Source: Clostridium sp. TW13 (GTDB taxonomy: Bacteria > Bacillota > Clostridia > Clostridiales > Clostridiaceae). Taken from it: DNA of 64,000 nt. The notes beneath the pieces are model-generated. The model saw only the letters and a program-made list of their open reading frames with translations, did no database searches and had not been told where the DNA came from. How positions within the stretch are numbered: the stretch's first letter is position 1; the number at the start of each line of letters is the position of its first letter. The stretch lies in assembly GCF_024345225.1 (NCBI RefSeq), contig NZ_BROD01000001.1:248001-312000 (forward strand). The letters are read 5' to 3'. Below, piece by piece: positions 44,975 through 54,121 of the stretch. The position numbers were made by a program, and so were the translations under genes.

Positions 44975-46666
44975 ATGAATAGGTTTGGTGCTAAGGTTTT
45001 TAAAATGATAATGGCAACATTGAGTCTTATGGTAATAGCTATACTTTTAGTTAATTACTTTATGTTTGTTAAATTTGAAAAGGATTTAACAAACACAGCT
45101 AGTAAATGCATATCTGAACTTAAGAACTCAATTGATGGAAGTAAATTAGAGAAAGTTATATTAGATAAATCAACTGGGAGCGAAGAATATAAAGAATTAT
45201 TAGCTTCAATGGAGTCAGCTAAATCTAAAAGTGCAGCTAGAAATTTCTATACACTTATGAAGGTAAATGACACTAATTCTAAGTTTTTGGTTGATGTATC
45301 TGTAGATCCTTCGAATTTCTTGGAGGAGTATCAGCAGGATAAAGAAATGAATAGAGCTTTTAGTGGACAAACTGTAGTTTCTAGTAAGTCTATAACAGAT
45401 GAATATGGTACCTTTATTTCTGCATATGCTCCAATAAAAAATGCTCAAGGAAATGTTGTGGCAATTGCTGGAGTTGATATCGATTCAAGTATGTTTGAGA
45501 ATATTAGGAGTACTTTATTTAAAACTGTAATTATTACATTGGTAGTTGTGAGTATTATGGTTTTTGTAGGAGTTTATGTGTTTTCAAAAAAATTAGGGCA
45601 AGACATTATGAAAATAAAGCATTCTCTAGGTAAAATGAGTGCTGGAGATTTTACTGAGAATATAAATATAAGAACAAAGGATGAAATTGAGGATATAGCT
45701 CGATCAATCAATAGTGTTCAGAATTCGCTGAAGAATTTGATTAGTAATGTATCAACAACAACTAATGATATGGATAATGTGATAGAAGTTGTTAATGGAA
45801 AAGTTAAGCTTCTAAATACTGATGTAGAAGAAGTTTCAGCTACTACAGAAGAATTAGCAGCTAATATGGAGGAAACAGCAGCATCTGCAGAAGAGATGTT
45901 TGCAACTTCACATGAAATGGAGAATGCAATTAATACTATAGACCAGAAGTCTCGACAGGGGATACATAGAGCAGTAGAAATAGGTGAAAAAGCTAAAAAT
46001 TTAAAGGAGACTTCGGAAAAAAACAGAAAAGAAGTTACTGACGTATTTACAAAAACTGAAGTTTTGGTAAGACAAGCTATTGAGAAAACAAAAGCAGTAG
46101 AGCAAATAAATGTGTTATCTGATTCAATACTTGAAATAACATCACAAACTAATCTACTAGCATTAAATGCAGCAATAGAGGCTGCAAGGGCAGGAGAAGC
46201 TGGCAAAGGGTTTAGCGTAGTAGCTGAAGAAATAAGAACTTTGGCAGAACAATCTAGCGATACAATAAGTGAAATACAAAAAACAACAGAAATTATAGTT
46301 TCTTCAGTTTCAGAGTTAACCAGAAGTTCTAGTGATCTAATTGATTTTATAAAAGAAGCTATATTAAATGATTATGAAACATTGGTTAACACAAGTAATG
46401 AATATAATAAAGATGCTATTTATTATAAGGAATATTCACAAAATTTAAGTGATATTTCAAAGGAAATTTTACTATCAGTAAGTGATATGGTAAAAACTAT
46501 AGAGGGTGTAACTATAGCAGCTAGTGAAGGTGCTGATGGGACTATGCATATTGCTAATAGAGTATCAGGAATAAATGAGAAGTCCAATGATGTACTGGAG
46601 GAAGTAATTATAGTTAAAAGAAGTTCTGAGAGATTAACAGAGGAAATGTCTAAGTTTAAAATGTAA
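44975..46666 (+). CDS. Transmembrane methyl-accepting chemotaxis protein
   Basis: The 563-residue receptor has membrane helix 1 (about 10-30) and an extracytoplasmic Cache-like sensor (about 31-185; [40 protein letters not shown]). Membrane helix 2 (about 186-210) and HAMP (to about 262) follow. The MCP signalling coil has the tip [29 protein letters not shown] precedes ATG 44975. Ligand unknown; Cache domains usually bind small metabolites. No other chemotaxis gene adjoins. Confidence 0.93.
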   Translation: MNRFGAKVFKMIMATLSLMVIAILLVNYFMFVKFEKDLTNTASKCISELKNSIDGSKLEKVILDKSTGSEEYKELLASMESAKSKSAARNFYTLMKVNDTNSKFLVDVSVDPSNFLEEYQQDKEMNRAFSGQTVVSSKSITDEYGTFISAYAPIKNAQGNVVAIAGVDIDSSMFENIRSTLFKTVIITLVVVSIMVFVGVYVFSKKLGQDIMKIKHSLGKMSAGDFTENINIRTKDEIEDIARSINSVQNSLKNLISNVSTTTNDMDNVIEVVNGKVKLLNTDVEEVSATTEELAANMEETAASAEEMFATSHEMENAINTIDQKSRQGIHRAVEIGEKAKNLKETSEKNRKEVTDVFTKTEVLVRQAIEKTKAVEQINVLSDSILEITSQTNLLALNAAIEAARAGEAGKGFSVVAEEIRTLAEQSSDTISEIQKTTEIIVSSVSELTRSSSDLIDFIKEAILNDYETLVNTSNEYNKDAIYYKEYSQNLSDISKEILLSVSDMVKTIEGVTIAASEGADGTMHIANRVSGINEKSNDVLEEVIIVKRSSERLTEEMSKFKM

Positions 46667-46705
46667 TAAGAATAAGAATAAGAAAAAATATATTTATTAT
46701 ATAAG

Positions 46706-46746
46706 AAAGTGAGCCTTTAGTAAGACGAGTACTAAAGGCTCACTTT
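46706..46746. terminator. Bidirectional terminator between the MCP and asd genes
   Basis: AAAGTGAGCCTTTAGTA and its exact complement form a 17-base stem on loop AGACGAG. Confidence 0.9.
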
Positions 46747-46774
46747 CATTAAAAATTGATGTCTTGGTTAGGCA

Positions 46775-47860
46775 TTATTTCGCAGTAATGTATCCCATAG
46801 CTGTTAATAGTTCAGCAGAAAGAACTCCGCCACCAGCTGCTCCACGTAGAGTATTGTGAGAAAGACCTACGAATTTGTAATCATATACCTTGTCTTCTCT
46901 TAATCTACCCATAGTGATTCCCATACCATTTTCATAATCTCTGTCTAGATTAGGTTGAGGTCTGTTTGGTTCCTCAAAATAGTGTAGGAATTTCTTTGGT
47001 GCACTTGGAAGATTTAATACTATTTCAGGAGCTTTATAATTTTCCCAAGCTTCGATTATTTGTTCTTTTGTAGGTTTTTTCTTGAAGTTTACAAAAACAG
47101 CTGCAAGATGTCCATCAGATACAGGAACTCTTATGCATTGTGTTGTAATAACAGGATTAGTAGCATTTACAATCTTGCCATCTTCAATTGAACCCCAAAT
47201 TTTTAAAGGTTCATTTTCGCTCTTTTCTTCTTCACCATCTATAAATGGTATAACATTATCAATTATTTCAGGGAATTCTTTAAATGTCTTTCCAGATCCA
47301 GATATAGCTTGGTAAGTACAAGCTAATATAAGTTCAGGTTCGAATTCCATTAATGCATTTATAGGAGGAACATAACTTTGAATAGAGCAGTTAGGTTTTA
47401 CAGCTATAAAGCCTCTCTTTGTGCCTAAACGCTTCTTTTGAACTTCTATAATTTTTGCATGATCTGAATTTATTTCTGGTACTATAACAGGTACATCAGG
47501 TTCATTTCTATTAGCTGAGTTATTAGAAACTACAGGAGTTTCATGTTTTGCATATTCTTCTTCAAGAAGCTTTGTTTCCTTCTTGCTTAATGAAACAGCA
47601 CAGAAAACAAAGTCAACCATGTTACAGATTTCTTCAACTTCAGAAGCATCTTTTACTACAAGTTTTTTAAATTTATCAGGAAGGGGGGATGCCATCTTCC
47701 ATCTATTTTTAACTGCTTCTTCATAGGTAAGTCCAGCAGAACTTTTGCTGGCAGCAACCACAACAACTTCAAACCAAGGATGATTTTCTAAGAGACATAG
47801 GAACCTTTGACCAACCATACCAGTTGCACCTATAACCCCAACTTTTAATTTGGTATCCAT
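46775..47860 (-). CDS. asd: Aspartate-semialdehyde dehydrogenase
   Basis: Asd reduces aspartyl phosphate to aspartate semialdehyde with NADPH, on the way to lysine/diaminopimelate, threonine and methionine. The 361 residues show the Rossmann motif GVIGATGMVGQRF, the active-site cysteine in KPNCSIQSYVPP and the catalytic His region RVPVSDGHLAAVF. The sequence is the archaeal/fungal-type form rather than the usual Gram-negative type. GAGGTGATATTAC precedes ATG 47860. R2 repeat copy 2 lies in its leader. A LysR gene is divergent. Confidence 0.95.
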   Translation of the reverse strand: MDTKLKVGVIGATGMVGQRFLCLLENHPWFEVVVVAASKSSAGLTYEEAVKNRWKMASPLPDKFKKLVVKDASEVEEICNMVDFVFCAVSLSKKETKLLEEEYAKHETPVVSNNSANRNEPDVPVIVPEINSDHAKIIEVQKKRLGTKRGFIAVKPNCSIQSYVPPINALMEFEPELILACTYQAISGSGKTFKEFPEIIDNVIPFIDGEEEKSENEPLKIWGSIEDGKIVNATNPVITTQCIRVPVSDGHLAAVFVNFKKKPTKEQIIEAWENYKAPEIVLNLPSAPKKFLHYFEEPNRPQPNLDRDYENGMGITMGRLREDKVYDYKFVGLSHNTLRGAAGGGVLSAELLTAMGYITAK

Positions 47861-47898
47861 GTAATATCACCTCATAATTATATTTTATTATCATATGC

Positions 47899-47970
47899 CT
47901 TAGGTATCTAAAAGCAAATAGGTTTATATGCTAGCATATTTCGATTTTCTATTTATTTTCATATACCTTA
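47899..47970 (-). repeat. R2 hairpin repeat, copy 2, in the asd leader
   Basis: On the minus strand the arms are AAGGTATATGAAAATAAATA and TTGCTTTTAGATACCTAA, with the core AGCATATAAACCTA. It lies 39-110 bases before the asd start, in the sense orientation. Confidence 0.65.
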
Positions 47971-48062
47971 TCTATTAATAATATGATATCATTAAGATAT
48001 GTATTAGTAAAATTGATAATTTTGATTAAAACATTCAATAATTTTGATAAGGAGAATGAACT

Positions 48063-48944
48063 ATGGATTTTAGACAGCTTAAAGCATTTATAACTATAAG
48101 TGAACTTCAAAGTTTTACTGCAGCAGCCAGTGAAATGGGATACGCCCAATCAACAGTAACAACACAGATTAAGCTGCTTGAAGATGAATTAGGAGTAAAG
48201 CTATTTGAAAGAATGGGGAAGACAACTTCATTAACTCACGAAGGAAAAAAGCTTTTGCCTTATGCAAAGCAAATGATTAAATTATCAGATGACATGAAAA
48301 ATGTTGTATTCAATGAAAAGAGGCCAACAGGAACTCTTACCATAGGAGCAGCTGAATCCTTATGTGTATTACGTCTTCCGGAAATACTAAAAAAATATCG
48401 AAGTCTTTATCCAGACGTAGAGGTGTCAATGAAATTTGGAAGCTGTTCTGTTTTCAGAGATATGCTGAGAGATAATGCAATTGATGTAGCTTTTTCTCTT
48501 GGAAGAAAAATAGATAATGAAGAGTTTATAGCAGATGTAGAGTTTAATGAAACTATGTTGTTATTAACTTATCCAGGGCATCCGTTAATAAACAAAAAAG
48601 AAATAACTCCAAAAGATATTGAGGGAGAGCCTCTTATATTAACTGAATCAGGATGTAGTTACAGAATGGCTTTTGAAAAGATTCTTAGTGAGCATGACGT
48701 AAAGCCTAATTTAGTTCTTGAGACAGGAAGTGTACAAGCGATTAAACAATTTACCATGAGTGGACTTGGAATAACTCTTTTGCCTAAAATTGCTGTAGAA
48801 GAGGAATTAGCTAATGGAAGACTTATACCGCTTAATTGGGTGGGACCAGGCTTTGGGATAGTTTCACAGGTTTTGTATCATAAAGATAAATGGATGTCTC
48901 CAGCACTTAAAGCATTTCTTGATTTGTCGAGAGATATAATGTGA
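48063..48944 (+). CDS. LysR-family transcriptional regulator
   Basis: The 293-residue protein has an N-terminal winged helix (MDFRQLKAFITISELQSFTA, AQSTVTTQIKLLEDELGVKL). The periplasmic-binding-type effector domain (about 90-290) includes GTLTIGAAESLCVLRLP. It resembles CysL/CynR/YeiE-type regulators. TAAGGAGAATGAACT precedes ATG 48063. Divergence from asd with about 200 bases between suggests a possible control link, but that stretch is largely filled by R2. Confidence 0.93.
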   Translation: MDFRQLKAFITISELQSFTAAASEMGYAQSTVTTQIKLLEDELGVKLFERMGKTTSLTHEGKKLLPYAKQMIKLSDDMKNVVFNEKRPTGTLTIGAAESLCVLRLPEILKKYRSLYPDVEVSMKFGSCSVFRDMLRDNAIDVAFSLGRKIDNEEFIADVEFNETMLLLTYPGHPLINKKEITPKDIEGEPLILTESGCSYRMAFEKILSEHDVKPNLVLETGSVQAIKQFTMSGLGITLLPKIAVEEELANGRLIPLNWVGPGFGIVSQVLYHKDKWMSPALKAFLDLSRDIM

Positions 48945-49027
48945 GTATATGACTAACTTTATTTTGATGAATATATTGTAATTATATCAATTGGTAATGG
49001 TATGTTATATGGTATTCTGCAAATGTG

Positions 49028-49135
49028 TATAGAAGTATTCCATCTAAATGTTGGTAGAATTTTGAAAGGAAATGTCGAAAACAATGTCGAAGTTTTGTAA
49101 GTTGTCCACCAACATTTTAATGGAATAGTTACATA
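49028..49135 (+). repeat. R3 hairpin repeat, copy B, with two Spo0A-box cores
   Basis: The outer arms TATAGAAGTATTCCA and TGGAATAGTTACATA have three mismatches. The inner stem AATGTTGGT / ACCAACATT is perfect. TGTCGAA occurs at 49073-49079 and 49085-49091. Elsewhere between 48945 and 49347 I see nothing coding. Confidence 0.75.
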
Positions 49136-49347
49136 TGTGTTTATATTTTTAAATATATAGTCTCTATCAAGATAGATAAGTTCTAATTAATTATTACTGC
49201 TTACTTTTATGTATCATTCACTTACAAATAACTTCAACTTTGATAAATAATATTTCTTATATAAAGAATTTCTTTAGAGGCATTATTTGTAATCTTACAT
49301 TAGTGTGATATAATGGTAAAAATACATTGATGGTAGGGGGCGGAAAA

Positions 49348-50118
49348 ATGCTTAAAAAAAGAGAATATCCAATATTGGAATTTGATACCTGTAAAAAATC
49401 ATTTACAGAACCTTCAGAATTGATTAAGCCAATTGATATTCCAGAATGTTGTGTAATAACTTTTTTTAGAGAAGTTGTTGAGAAGAAAAATGAGAATGGA
49501 GAATTGAAATTAATTGCAGAGTTAAAATCTGAAACATTAACCATTCCAGTCTATGAAACAATGTATGAAGGAAAAAGAGTTGCACTCACTTTAGGGTTTG
49601 TTGGTGCAGCAGCATCAGCAGCAGTGTTTGAAGAATTGATAGCTTTTGGGGCAAAAAAGTTTATAGTTTGTGGAGGTGCTGGTGTTCTTCAAAAGGATAT
49701 TGCTGTTGGAAATATAGTATTACCTATAGCAGCTATAAGAGATGAGGGATTATCTTATCATTACCTTGAGCCATCAAGAGAAGTTGAAGCAAATAAGCAT
49801 GCTATACAAGTTATTGAGAATGAATTTATCAACGATGGAATTAAATATATCAAGGCAAAAACATGGACAACAGATGCTATCTACAGAGAAACAAGAGACA
49901 AGATAGCCTTAAGAGTATCTGAAGGCTGTGTAACAGTAGAAATGGAGGCAGCAGCATTTTTTGCTGTAGCACAATTTAGAAAGGTCATTTTAGGTCAAAT
50001 ATTATATGGTGGAGATGACCTAAGCGGAGAAGCATGGGATCTTAGAAATTGGAATTCAAGAAAAGATACTAGGGAGAACTTAGTAGATTTATCTATGAAG
50101 ATTTGTCTCAAATTATAG
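49348..50118 (+). CDS. Nucleoside phosphorylase family protein
   Basis: About 256 residues of the PNP/UDP phosphorylase fold, which splits a nucleoside with phosphate. The conserved core TLGFVGAAASAAVFEELIAFG is followed by KFIVCGGAGVL, and the ribose-contact region reads CVTVEMEAAAFFAVA, with a metal/ribose Glu pair. Base specificity is unclear; uridine phosphorylase-like is most likely. I choose ATG 49348 after GGGGGCGG; the upstream ATG at 49327 overlaps it. Single gene with a terminator, converging on hsp20. Confidence 0.85.
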   Translation: MLKKREYPILEFDTCKKSFTEPSELIKPIDIPECCVITFFREVVEKKNENGELKLIAELKSETLTIPVYETMYEGKRVALTLGFVGAAASAAVFEELIAFGAKKFIVCGGAGVLQKDIAVGNIVLPIAAIRDEGLSYHYLEPSREVEANKHAIQVIENEFINDGIKYIKAKTWTTDAIYRETRDKIALRVSEGCVTVEMEAAAFFAVAQFRKVILGQILYGGDDLSGEAWDLRNWNSRKDTRENLVDLSMKICLKL

Positions 50119-50203
50119 GTTATACCAACAATGAAAAGATTATAGTTGTAGATAAGAATGATGTAAATCAGATTATTGGACTTACGTCAGATAGTAGGAA
50201 TGG

Positions 50204-50232
50204 TAAAGGGGTGATGTACCCCTTTATTTTTC
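50204..50232. terminator. Bidirectional terminator between phosphorylase and hsp20 genes
   Basis: TAAAGGGGT and ACCCCTTTA form a perfect stem, followed by TTTTTCTT on the plus strand. Confidence 0.85.
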
Positions 50233-50733
50233 TTCATAGCTATCAACATCAATTATTATTGGTGATTTTTCATCATTTACCTGAGTAGGTTTCTTTTTAG
50301 GCAATGTTAAGAATAAGGTATCTTCTTCAAACGTAGCTCTAATACTATTTTTATCTATCTCTTCTACATCAAATGATTTTACCATATTTCCGTTAGTGTA
50401 GACCATGCTAATAAATGAACTACTTTCATTTTTATAGAAGTGATTCTGCCTAATGGTTAAAATCACTTTGTTTTTTTCAAAATCTATCCTCATATCATTA
50501 GGTGATACTCCAGGCAAATAACCTTTTATTATATAACAATCACCATAGTCTTTTATTTCTATTTCATATGAGTCTTCGGTTTCAGCGTCGTTATCATCAA
50601 AGTTGTTTGATAGCATATAATTTGTTGCACCGTCTAAAAAAATATTATTAAATAGCTGGTTAAAAATATCTATATTATTAAACATAAGAGAGGGTATTCT
50701 GTTCAAGTAAAGACCTCCAATAAACATGTTCAT
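50224..50733 (-). CDS. Small heat-shock protein, Hsp20 family
   Basis: The 169-residue protein is an ATP-independent holdase chaperone that binds unfolding proteins. The alpha-crystallin domain spans about residues 55-150 (EIEIKDYGDCYIIKGYLPGV, NKVILTIRQNHFY, SIRATFEEDTLFLTLPKKK). The C-terminal IIIDV can serve as the I-x-I/V oligomer hook. A variable N-terminal arm precedes it. GGAGGTCTTTACTTGAAC is found before or around the start. No CIRCE element is seen upstream. Single gene. Confidence 0.88.
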   Translation of the reverse strand: MNMFIGGLYLNRIPSLMFNNIDIFNQLFNNIFLDGATNYMLSNNFDDNDAETEDSYEIEIKDYGDCYIIKGYLPGVSPNDMRIDFEKNKVILTIRQNHFYKNESSSFISMVYTNGNMVKSFDVEEIDKNSIRATFEEDTLFLTLPKKKPTQVNDEKSPIIIDVDSYEEK

Positions 50734-50914
50734 TAATATATATGTATTATCTATTTTTATATTTGCTACTAATTTATAGAAGAGAAGTTAAACTTGATGG
50801 TATTGAAGTTATATAAGGTCTAAATTGTATGCTCCATCAATGGTAGCAAGTACAGTAGACTGAAAAATGTATTTTATTTATTGTAATATATATAATTTTA
50901 TACTGATTTTCATA

Positions 50915-51139
50915 TTATTCATTATTAAGTTTTCTCTTTTGTAAGTTCATAAGAATTAATCCAACAATAAATGTAGTAACAAATACTAATAAAATTGCAG
51001 CAAAGCCTATGCTAAAACCGTCTTTATGAACAACAAAAACTTTTAATATATCAATATGAAATACATAACCAATAACATAGTATATTGTTGTTATTAATAA
51101 AACAAGTATATAGGCTATGAGTCTTTCATTTTTCTCCAT
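50915..51139 (-). CDS. Small two-helix membrane protein, unknown
   Basis: About 74 residues with two hydrophobic segments (LIAYILVLLITTIYYVIGYV and IGFAAILLVFVTTFIVGLIL) and a short charged tail. ATG 51139 is favoured, with AGGTGGG upstream; a TTG at 51145 is possible. I recognise no family. Small size and hydrophobicity leave open a regulator of a membrane complex, but context gives no support. Confidence 0.55.
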   Translation of the reverse strand: MEKNERLIAYILVLLITTIYYVIGYVFHIDILKVFVVHKDGFSIGFAAILLVFVTTFIVGLILMNLQKRKLNNE

Positions 51140-51346
51140 AATCAATTATCCCACCTAAAATAATATTTACAAGTCTATATACAATTATACCCATTTTGAA
51201 TTTTATATGCAAATCAGAAAGGTGGTTTTTCCTTAAAAATAACTTAAGAATAACTTAAAATTATCTTAAAAGTTTATTATAATTAAATGTTATAGCAAAA
51301 TAATACCAAGTAAGTTAATATCAGATAGATTTAATTGAAGATTAAG

Positions 51347-51973
51347 TTAATTATCCTTATAGACGCTGGTTCTTATTATATTGATGTATTTATTATATTC
51401 TTCTTGTATGAAATCTCTATTTTCTAATATTTTTTTATAATCAGATTTATACAAAGTAGTGATTTGCTTGCTAAAGCCTTCTCCTATAAATAAAAGCATA
51501 TTGAAAACAACTTGTACATCGATGCCAGATTTAAATTTACTAAAGTCAAGTTCGTCTAAAAGTAGTTTGTTGCTAAGAACTACATATTTATCGTATTCTG
51601 ATTGTAGCTCCTTTTTAAAATCTTCAAATTTGGTTCCGAAGGATTCTAAAAGTATATTGCTTTCTTCAGGATATTGAAGAGTAAGCTTTAATTTAGCAGC
51701 AGAAACTTGGGAGATACGTTCAAAAAAATCTGGAGATAAATTTTTTATATCTTCTAGCAATATAGGAGTAAGAAAATCCAAAACTTTTTTTACTACAAAG
51801 ATATATAGATTTCTCTTATTTCCAAAGTAATTAAACAGAGTTCCTTTTGAAATATCTATAGAATTGACTATTTTATTTGTTGAAGCTAAATCATAACCAT
51901 TCTTAGAAAATTCAGCTAGGGCAGCCTTATATATTACCGCTTCTTTATCCCCTGGTATTTTTATTTCACTCAT
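51347..51973 (-). CDS. TetR-family regulator of the adjacent ABC transporter
   Basis: The 208-residue protein has a helix-turn-helix at about residues 12-58 (AVIYKAALAEFSKNGYDLAS, TNKIVNSIDISKGTLFNYFG). A helical effector domain with a YcdC/TetR_C-like pattern follows. It is the last gene of an ATPase-permease-regulator operon; its start is three bases after the permease stop. The dyad TTGACCA/TGGTCAA at 53786 is the likely operator, so it should repress its own operon until an effector arrives. Confidence 0.9.
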   Translation of the reverse strand: MSEIKIPGDKEAVIYKAALAEFSKNGYDLASTNKIVNSIDISKGTLFNYFGNKRNLYIFVVKKVLDFLTPILLEDIKNLSPDFFERISQVSAAKLKLTLQYPEESNILLESFGTKFEDFKKELQSEYDKYVVLSNKLLLDELDFSKFKSGIDVQVVFNMLLFIGEGFSKQITTLYKSDYKKILENRDFIQEEYNKYINIIRTSVYKDN

Positions 51974-51976
51974 TTA

Positions 51977-52783
51977 CTAAAAGTCCCTTCTATCATAAAC
52001 TAATTTTCCTGCCAATAGAGAGATTAAAGCTGTTAAGACCATAGCAAGTATATGAGAGAAATTAAGAGATTTGTTAACTACTAAGGCTGTTGTATCAACA
52101 TAACTATAAAAGTTATAATCCTTTAAGAAACTAAAAGTATCTGCTAAATTTCCAACTACATAAAGTAAATAGAAACCAAAAACAACACCCAAAGAGATAC
52201 CAATAGAAGCTCTAGTTTTTGTACAGAATATTGATAAGAAATAGCAGATGTATCCAAAAGCTAGCTCAAGAAGATATGGAGATAAAGCAAGTAAAAACAC
52301 AACTTTGTTATTTACTGCACTTCCACTGGCAAATGAATATATACCTACAGCTACTGTTCCACCTATTATTACATTAAATAAAGTTATTAATATCAAGAAG
52401 CTTATTGCTTTTGCAAAGTAAACCTCACTTCTTGAGATTGGCTTAGATAATAAATATTCGCTAGTTTTTTGATCATATTCCTTAACAAGTAATGATGAAG
52501 CAAGGTTGCAAGCATATACTGAACCTATCAAAATAACTGACAGATGTCCTTTACTGGCATAAAAACCTTCAATAGATGTCATATCTAGATTGTCCATCCC
52601 AAAGGCCTTTAAAAGAGCTTTAGGCATAGAGGCCATAACTGAGTTTAGGTTAGCCATATCATCTTTCATTGACACATAACTTACTAACATCATTAAAACT
52701 ATAGCAACAATTACTAATGTCCAGATTATAAATCCTTTTAAATTTGCTTTTAATTCTCTTTTAATTATTGGTAACATCAGCAT
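51977..52783 (-). CDS. ABC-2 type permease
   Basis: The 268-residue integral membrane protein has about six helices. It shows the ABC-2 pattern, with a first helix after LPIIKRELKANLKGF and the coupling stretch YDQKTSEYLLSKPISRSEVYFAK. Its start overlaps the ATPase stop by one base, so the two are coupled. The cargo is unknown; TetR control suggests drug or lipid export, by inference. Confidence 0.88.
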   Translation of the reverse strand: MLMLPIIKRELKANLKGFIIWTLVIVAIVLMMLVSYVSMKDDMANLNSVMASMPKALLKAFGMDNLDMTSIEGFYASKGHLSVILIGSVYACNLASSLLVKEYDQKTSEYLLSKPISRSEVYFAKAISFLILITLFNVIIGGTVAVGIYSFASGSAVNNKVVFLLALSPYLLELAFGYICYFLSIFCTKTRASIGISLGVVFGFYLLYVVGNLADTFSFLKDYNFYSYVDTTALVVNKSLNFSHILAMVLTALISLLAGKLVYDRRDF

Positions 52784-53655
52784 TACTCCTTTTCATAGTA
52801 TTTTAAGAATATTTCTTCAAGACTTGGATTTTCTATAGTTAGATCCTTAAAATTACAGGTTAATAGCTTATTTAAAAGTGTTTTCTCATCTCCGTTATAA
52901 GTAAAGGAAATTTTATTCTTATCTCTTTTATAGTCAAATATATTTGCAAAGTTTTCAAGAGTAGTATCCTTTGTTGTCAATGAAACCTTTTTAAGGTTAA
53001 TTTCTCTTAGTTTATCTACTTCTTCAACCTTGATTAGCTTTCCATCCTTTATTATTCCTACCTTATCACAAAGTCTTTGAACTTCACTAAGTACATGGGC
53101 AGAGTAGATTATGGTTTTTCCTTGCTGTTTTAAGTCCTCTAGAATTTGAAAAAACTCTTCTTGGATTAGCGGGTCAAGACCACCTGTAGCTTCATCAAAT
53201 ATAAATAAATCTCCGCCAGATAATAAGGCATCTATTATTCCAACCTTTTTTCTATTTCCGTAGGATAGATCCTCAATTCTTTTATTTAAATCAAGGTTCA
53301 ATCTTTCAGCGAGAGGCTCTATCTCCATAGATTTAGTTTTATATAATTCCTTTGAATAATTTAGCACATCAATAACCTTCATTTCTCCATAAAAATTACA
53401 TTCAGAAGGTAAATATCCTATGCGTTTTCTAAGCTTTTTTTCATTGCCATCTATTGGCTGATCAAAAATTTTAATAGAACCGCTGGTTTTCTTTATAAGA
53501 CCTAATATGCATCTTAAGGTAGTAGATTTACCAGCTCCATTTGGACCTATTAGACCAAAGACTTCTCCTTTTTTTACATCAAAAGAAACTTCAGATAAAG
53601 CTAGATGCTTTCCATAGTATTTTACAAGACTGTTTATTGATAATACATTTGGCAT
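52783..53655 (-). CDS. ABC transporter ATPase
   Basis: The 290-residue ATPase has Walker A GPNGAGKST near residue 38, a signature degenerate to LSYGNRKKVGIIDALL near 130 and Walker B LFIFDEATGG near 150. The signature deviates from LSGGQ. GAGGAATCAATT precedes ATG 53655. It is first in an operon with the permease and TetR genes. An R2 repeat fills its leader and the probable TetR operator is further upstream. Confidence 0.9.
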   Translation of the reverse strand: MPNVLSINSLVKYYGKHLALSEVSFDVKKGEVFGLIGPNGAGKSTTLRCILGLIKKTSGSIKIFDQPIDGNEKKLRKRIGYLPSECNFYGEMKVIDVLNYSKELYKTKSMEIEPLAERLNLDLNKRIEDLSYGNRKKVGIIDALLSGGDLFIFDEATGGLDPLIQEEFFQILEDLKQQGKTIIYSAHVLSEVQRLCDKVGIIKDGKLIKVEEVDKLREINLKKVSLTTKDTTLENFANIFDYKRDKNKISFTYNGDEKTLLNKLLTCNFKDLTIENPSLEEIFLKYYEKE

Positions 53656-53670
53656 AATTGATTCCTCCTT

Positions 53671-53744
53671 ATTAGGTATCTGAAAGTAGATAGGTTTATA
53701 TGCTAGTATATTTGGACTAGTTACTTATTTCTAAATATCTTAAG
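53671..53744 (-). repeat. R2 hairpin repeat, copy 3, in the ABC-operon leader
   Basis: On the minus strand the arms are TTAAGATATTTAGAAATAAG and TCTACTTTCAGATACCTAAT, with the core AGCATATAAACCTA. It ends 15 bases before the ATPase start, in the sense orientation, next to the ribosome site. Confidence 0.65.
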
Positions 53745-53785
53745 CTATGTTTTTAGTAATTACACTTTATGTTTGTCTATATGTG

Positions 53786-53801
53786 TTGACCATGTGGTCA
53801 A
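53786..53801. promoter_or_regulatory. Probable TetR operator of the ABC-TetR operon
   Basis: TTGACCA and TGGTCAA are perfect 7-base arms on a 2-base centre, a common TetR/AcrR operator type. It overlaps a TTGACC -35 candidate on the minus strand. Confidence 0.6.
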
Positions 53802-54035
53802 TTAAAGCTTAGCACTAAATTTTTGTATTTGCAAGAGATATAAATTTTAATTTAATGAAATTTATAATATATTTGCGCAGCCATAAAATTAAATCTGTTT
53901 ATTTAATATTTTAGGGAAGAGTTAGACACTAAATGTAGGATGGATGTTAAAAATTATTATTGTTGACTATTAGAAGAATGTACTTGGTTAAATATCTATG
54001 CGTATATGCATAAACAGTATGTTTATAAAAACGTG

Positions 54036-54121
54036 TATAGAACTATTCCACTTAAATGTTGGTAGAAAAATGTCGAATTTTTGTAACTTGTCCACCAACA
54101 TTATTATGGAATAGTTCTATA
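54036..54121 (+). repeat. R3 hairpin repeat, copy C, best preserved
   Basis: The outer arms TATAGAACTATTCCA / TGGAATAGTTCTATA are perfectly complementary, as is the inner AATGTTGGT / ACCAACATT. The loop places TGTCGAA (54071-54077) between A- and T-runs that can pair. Confidence 0.8.

Noticed and set aside
50103-50288. Open frame of 61 codons overlapping the phosphorylase end
   Set aside because: It overlaps the phosphorylase stop, runs through the bidirectional terminator and into the hsp20 end, and has no ribosome site or recognisable protein.
31221-54121. R3 copies as CRISPR repeats
   Set aside because: Only three copies exist, more than 5 kb apart, with palindromic arms and no spacer array or cas gene.
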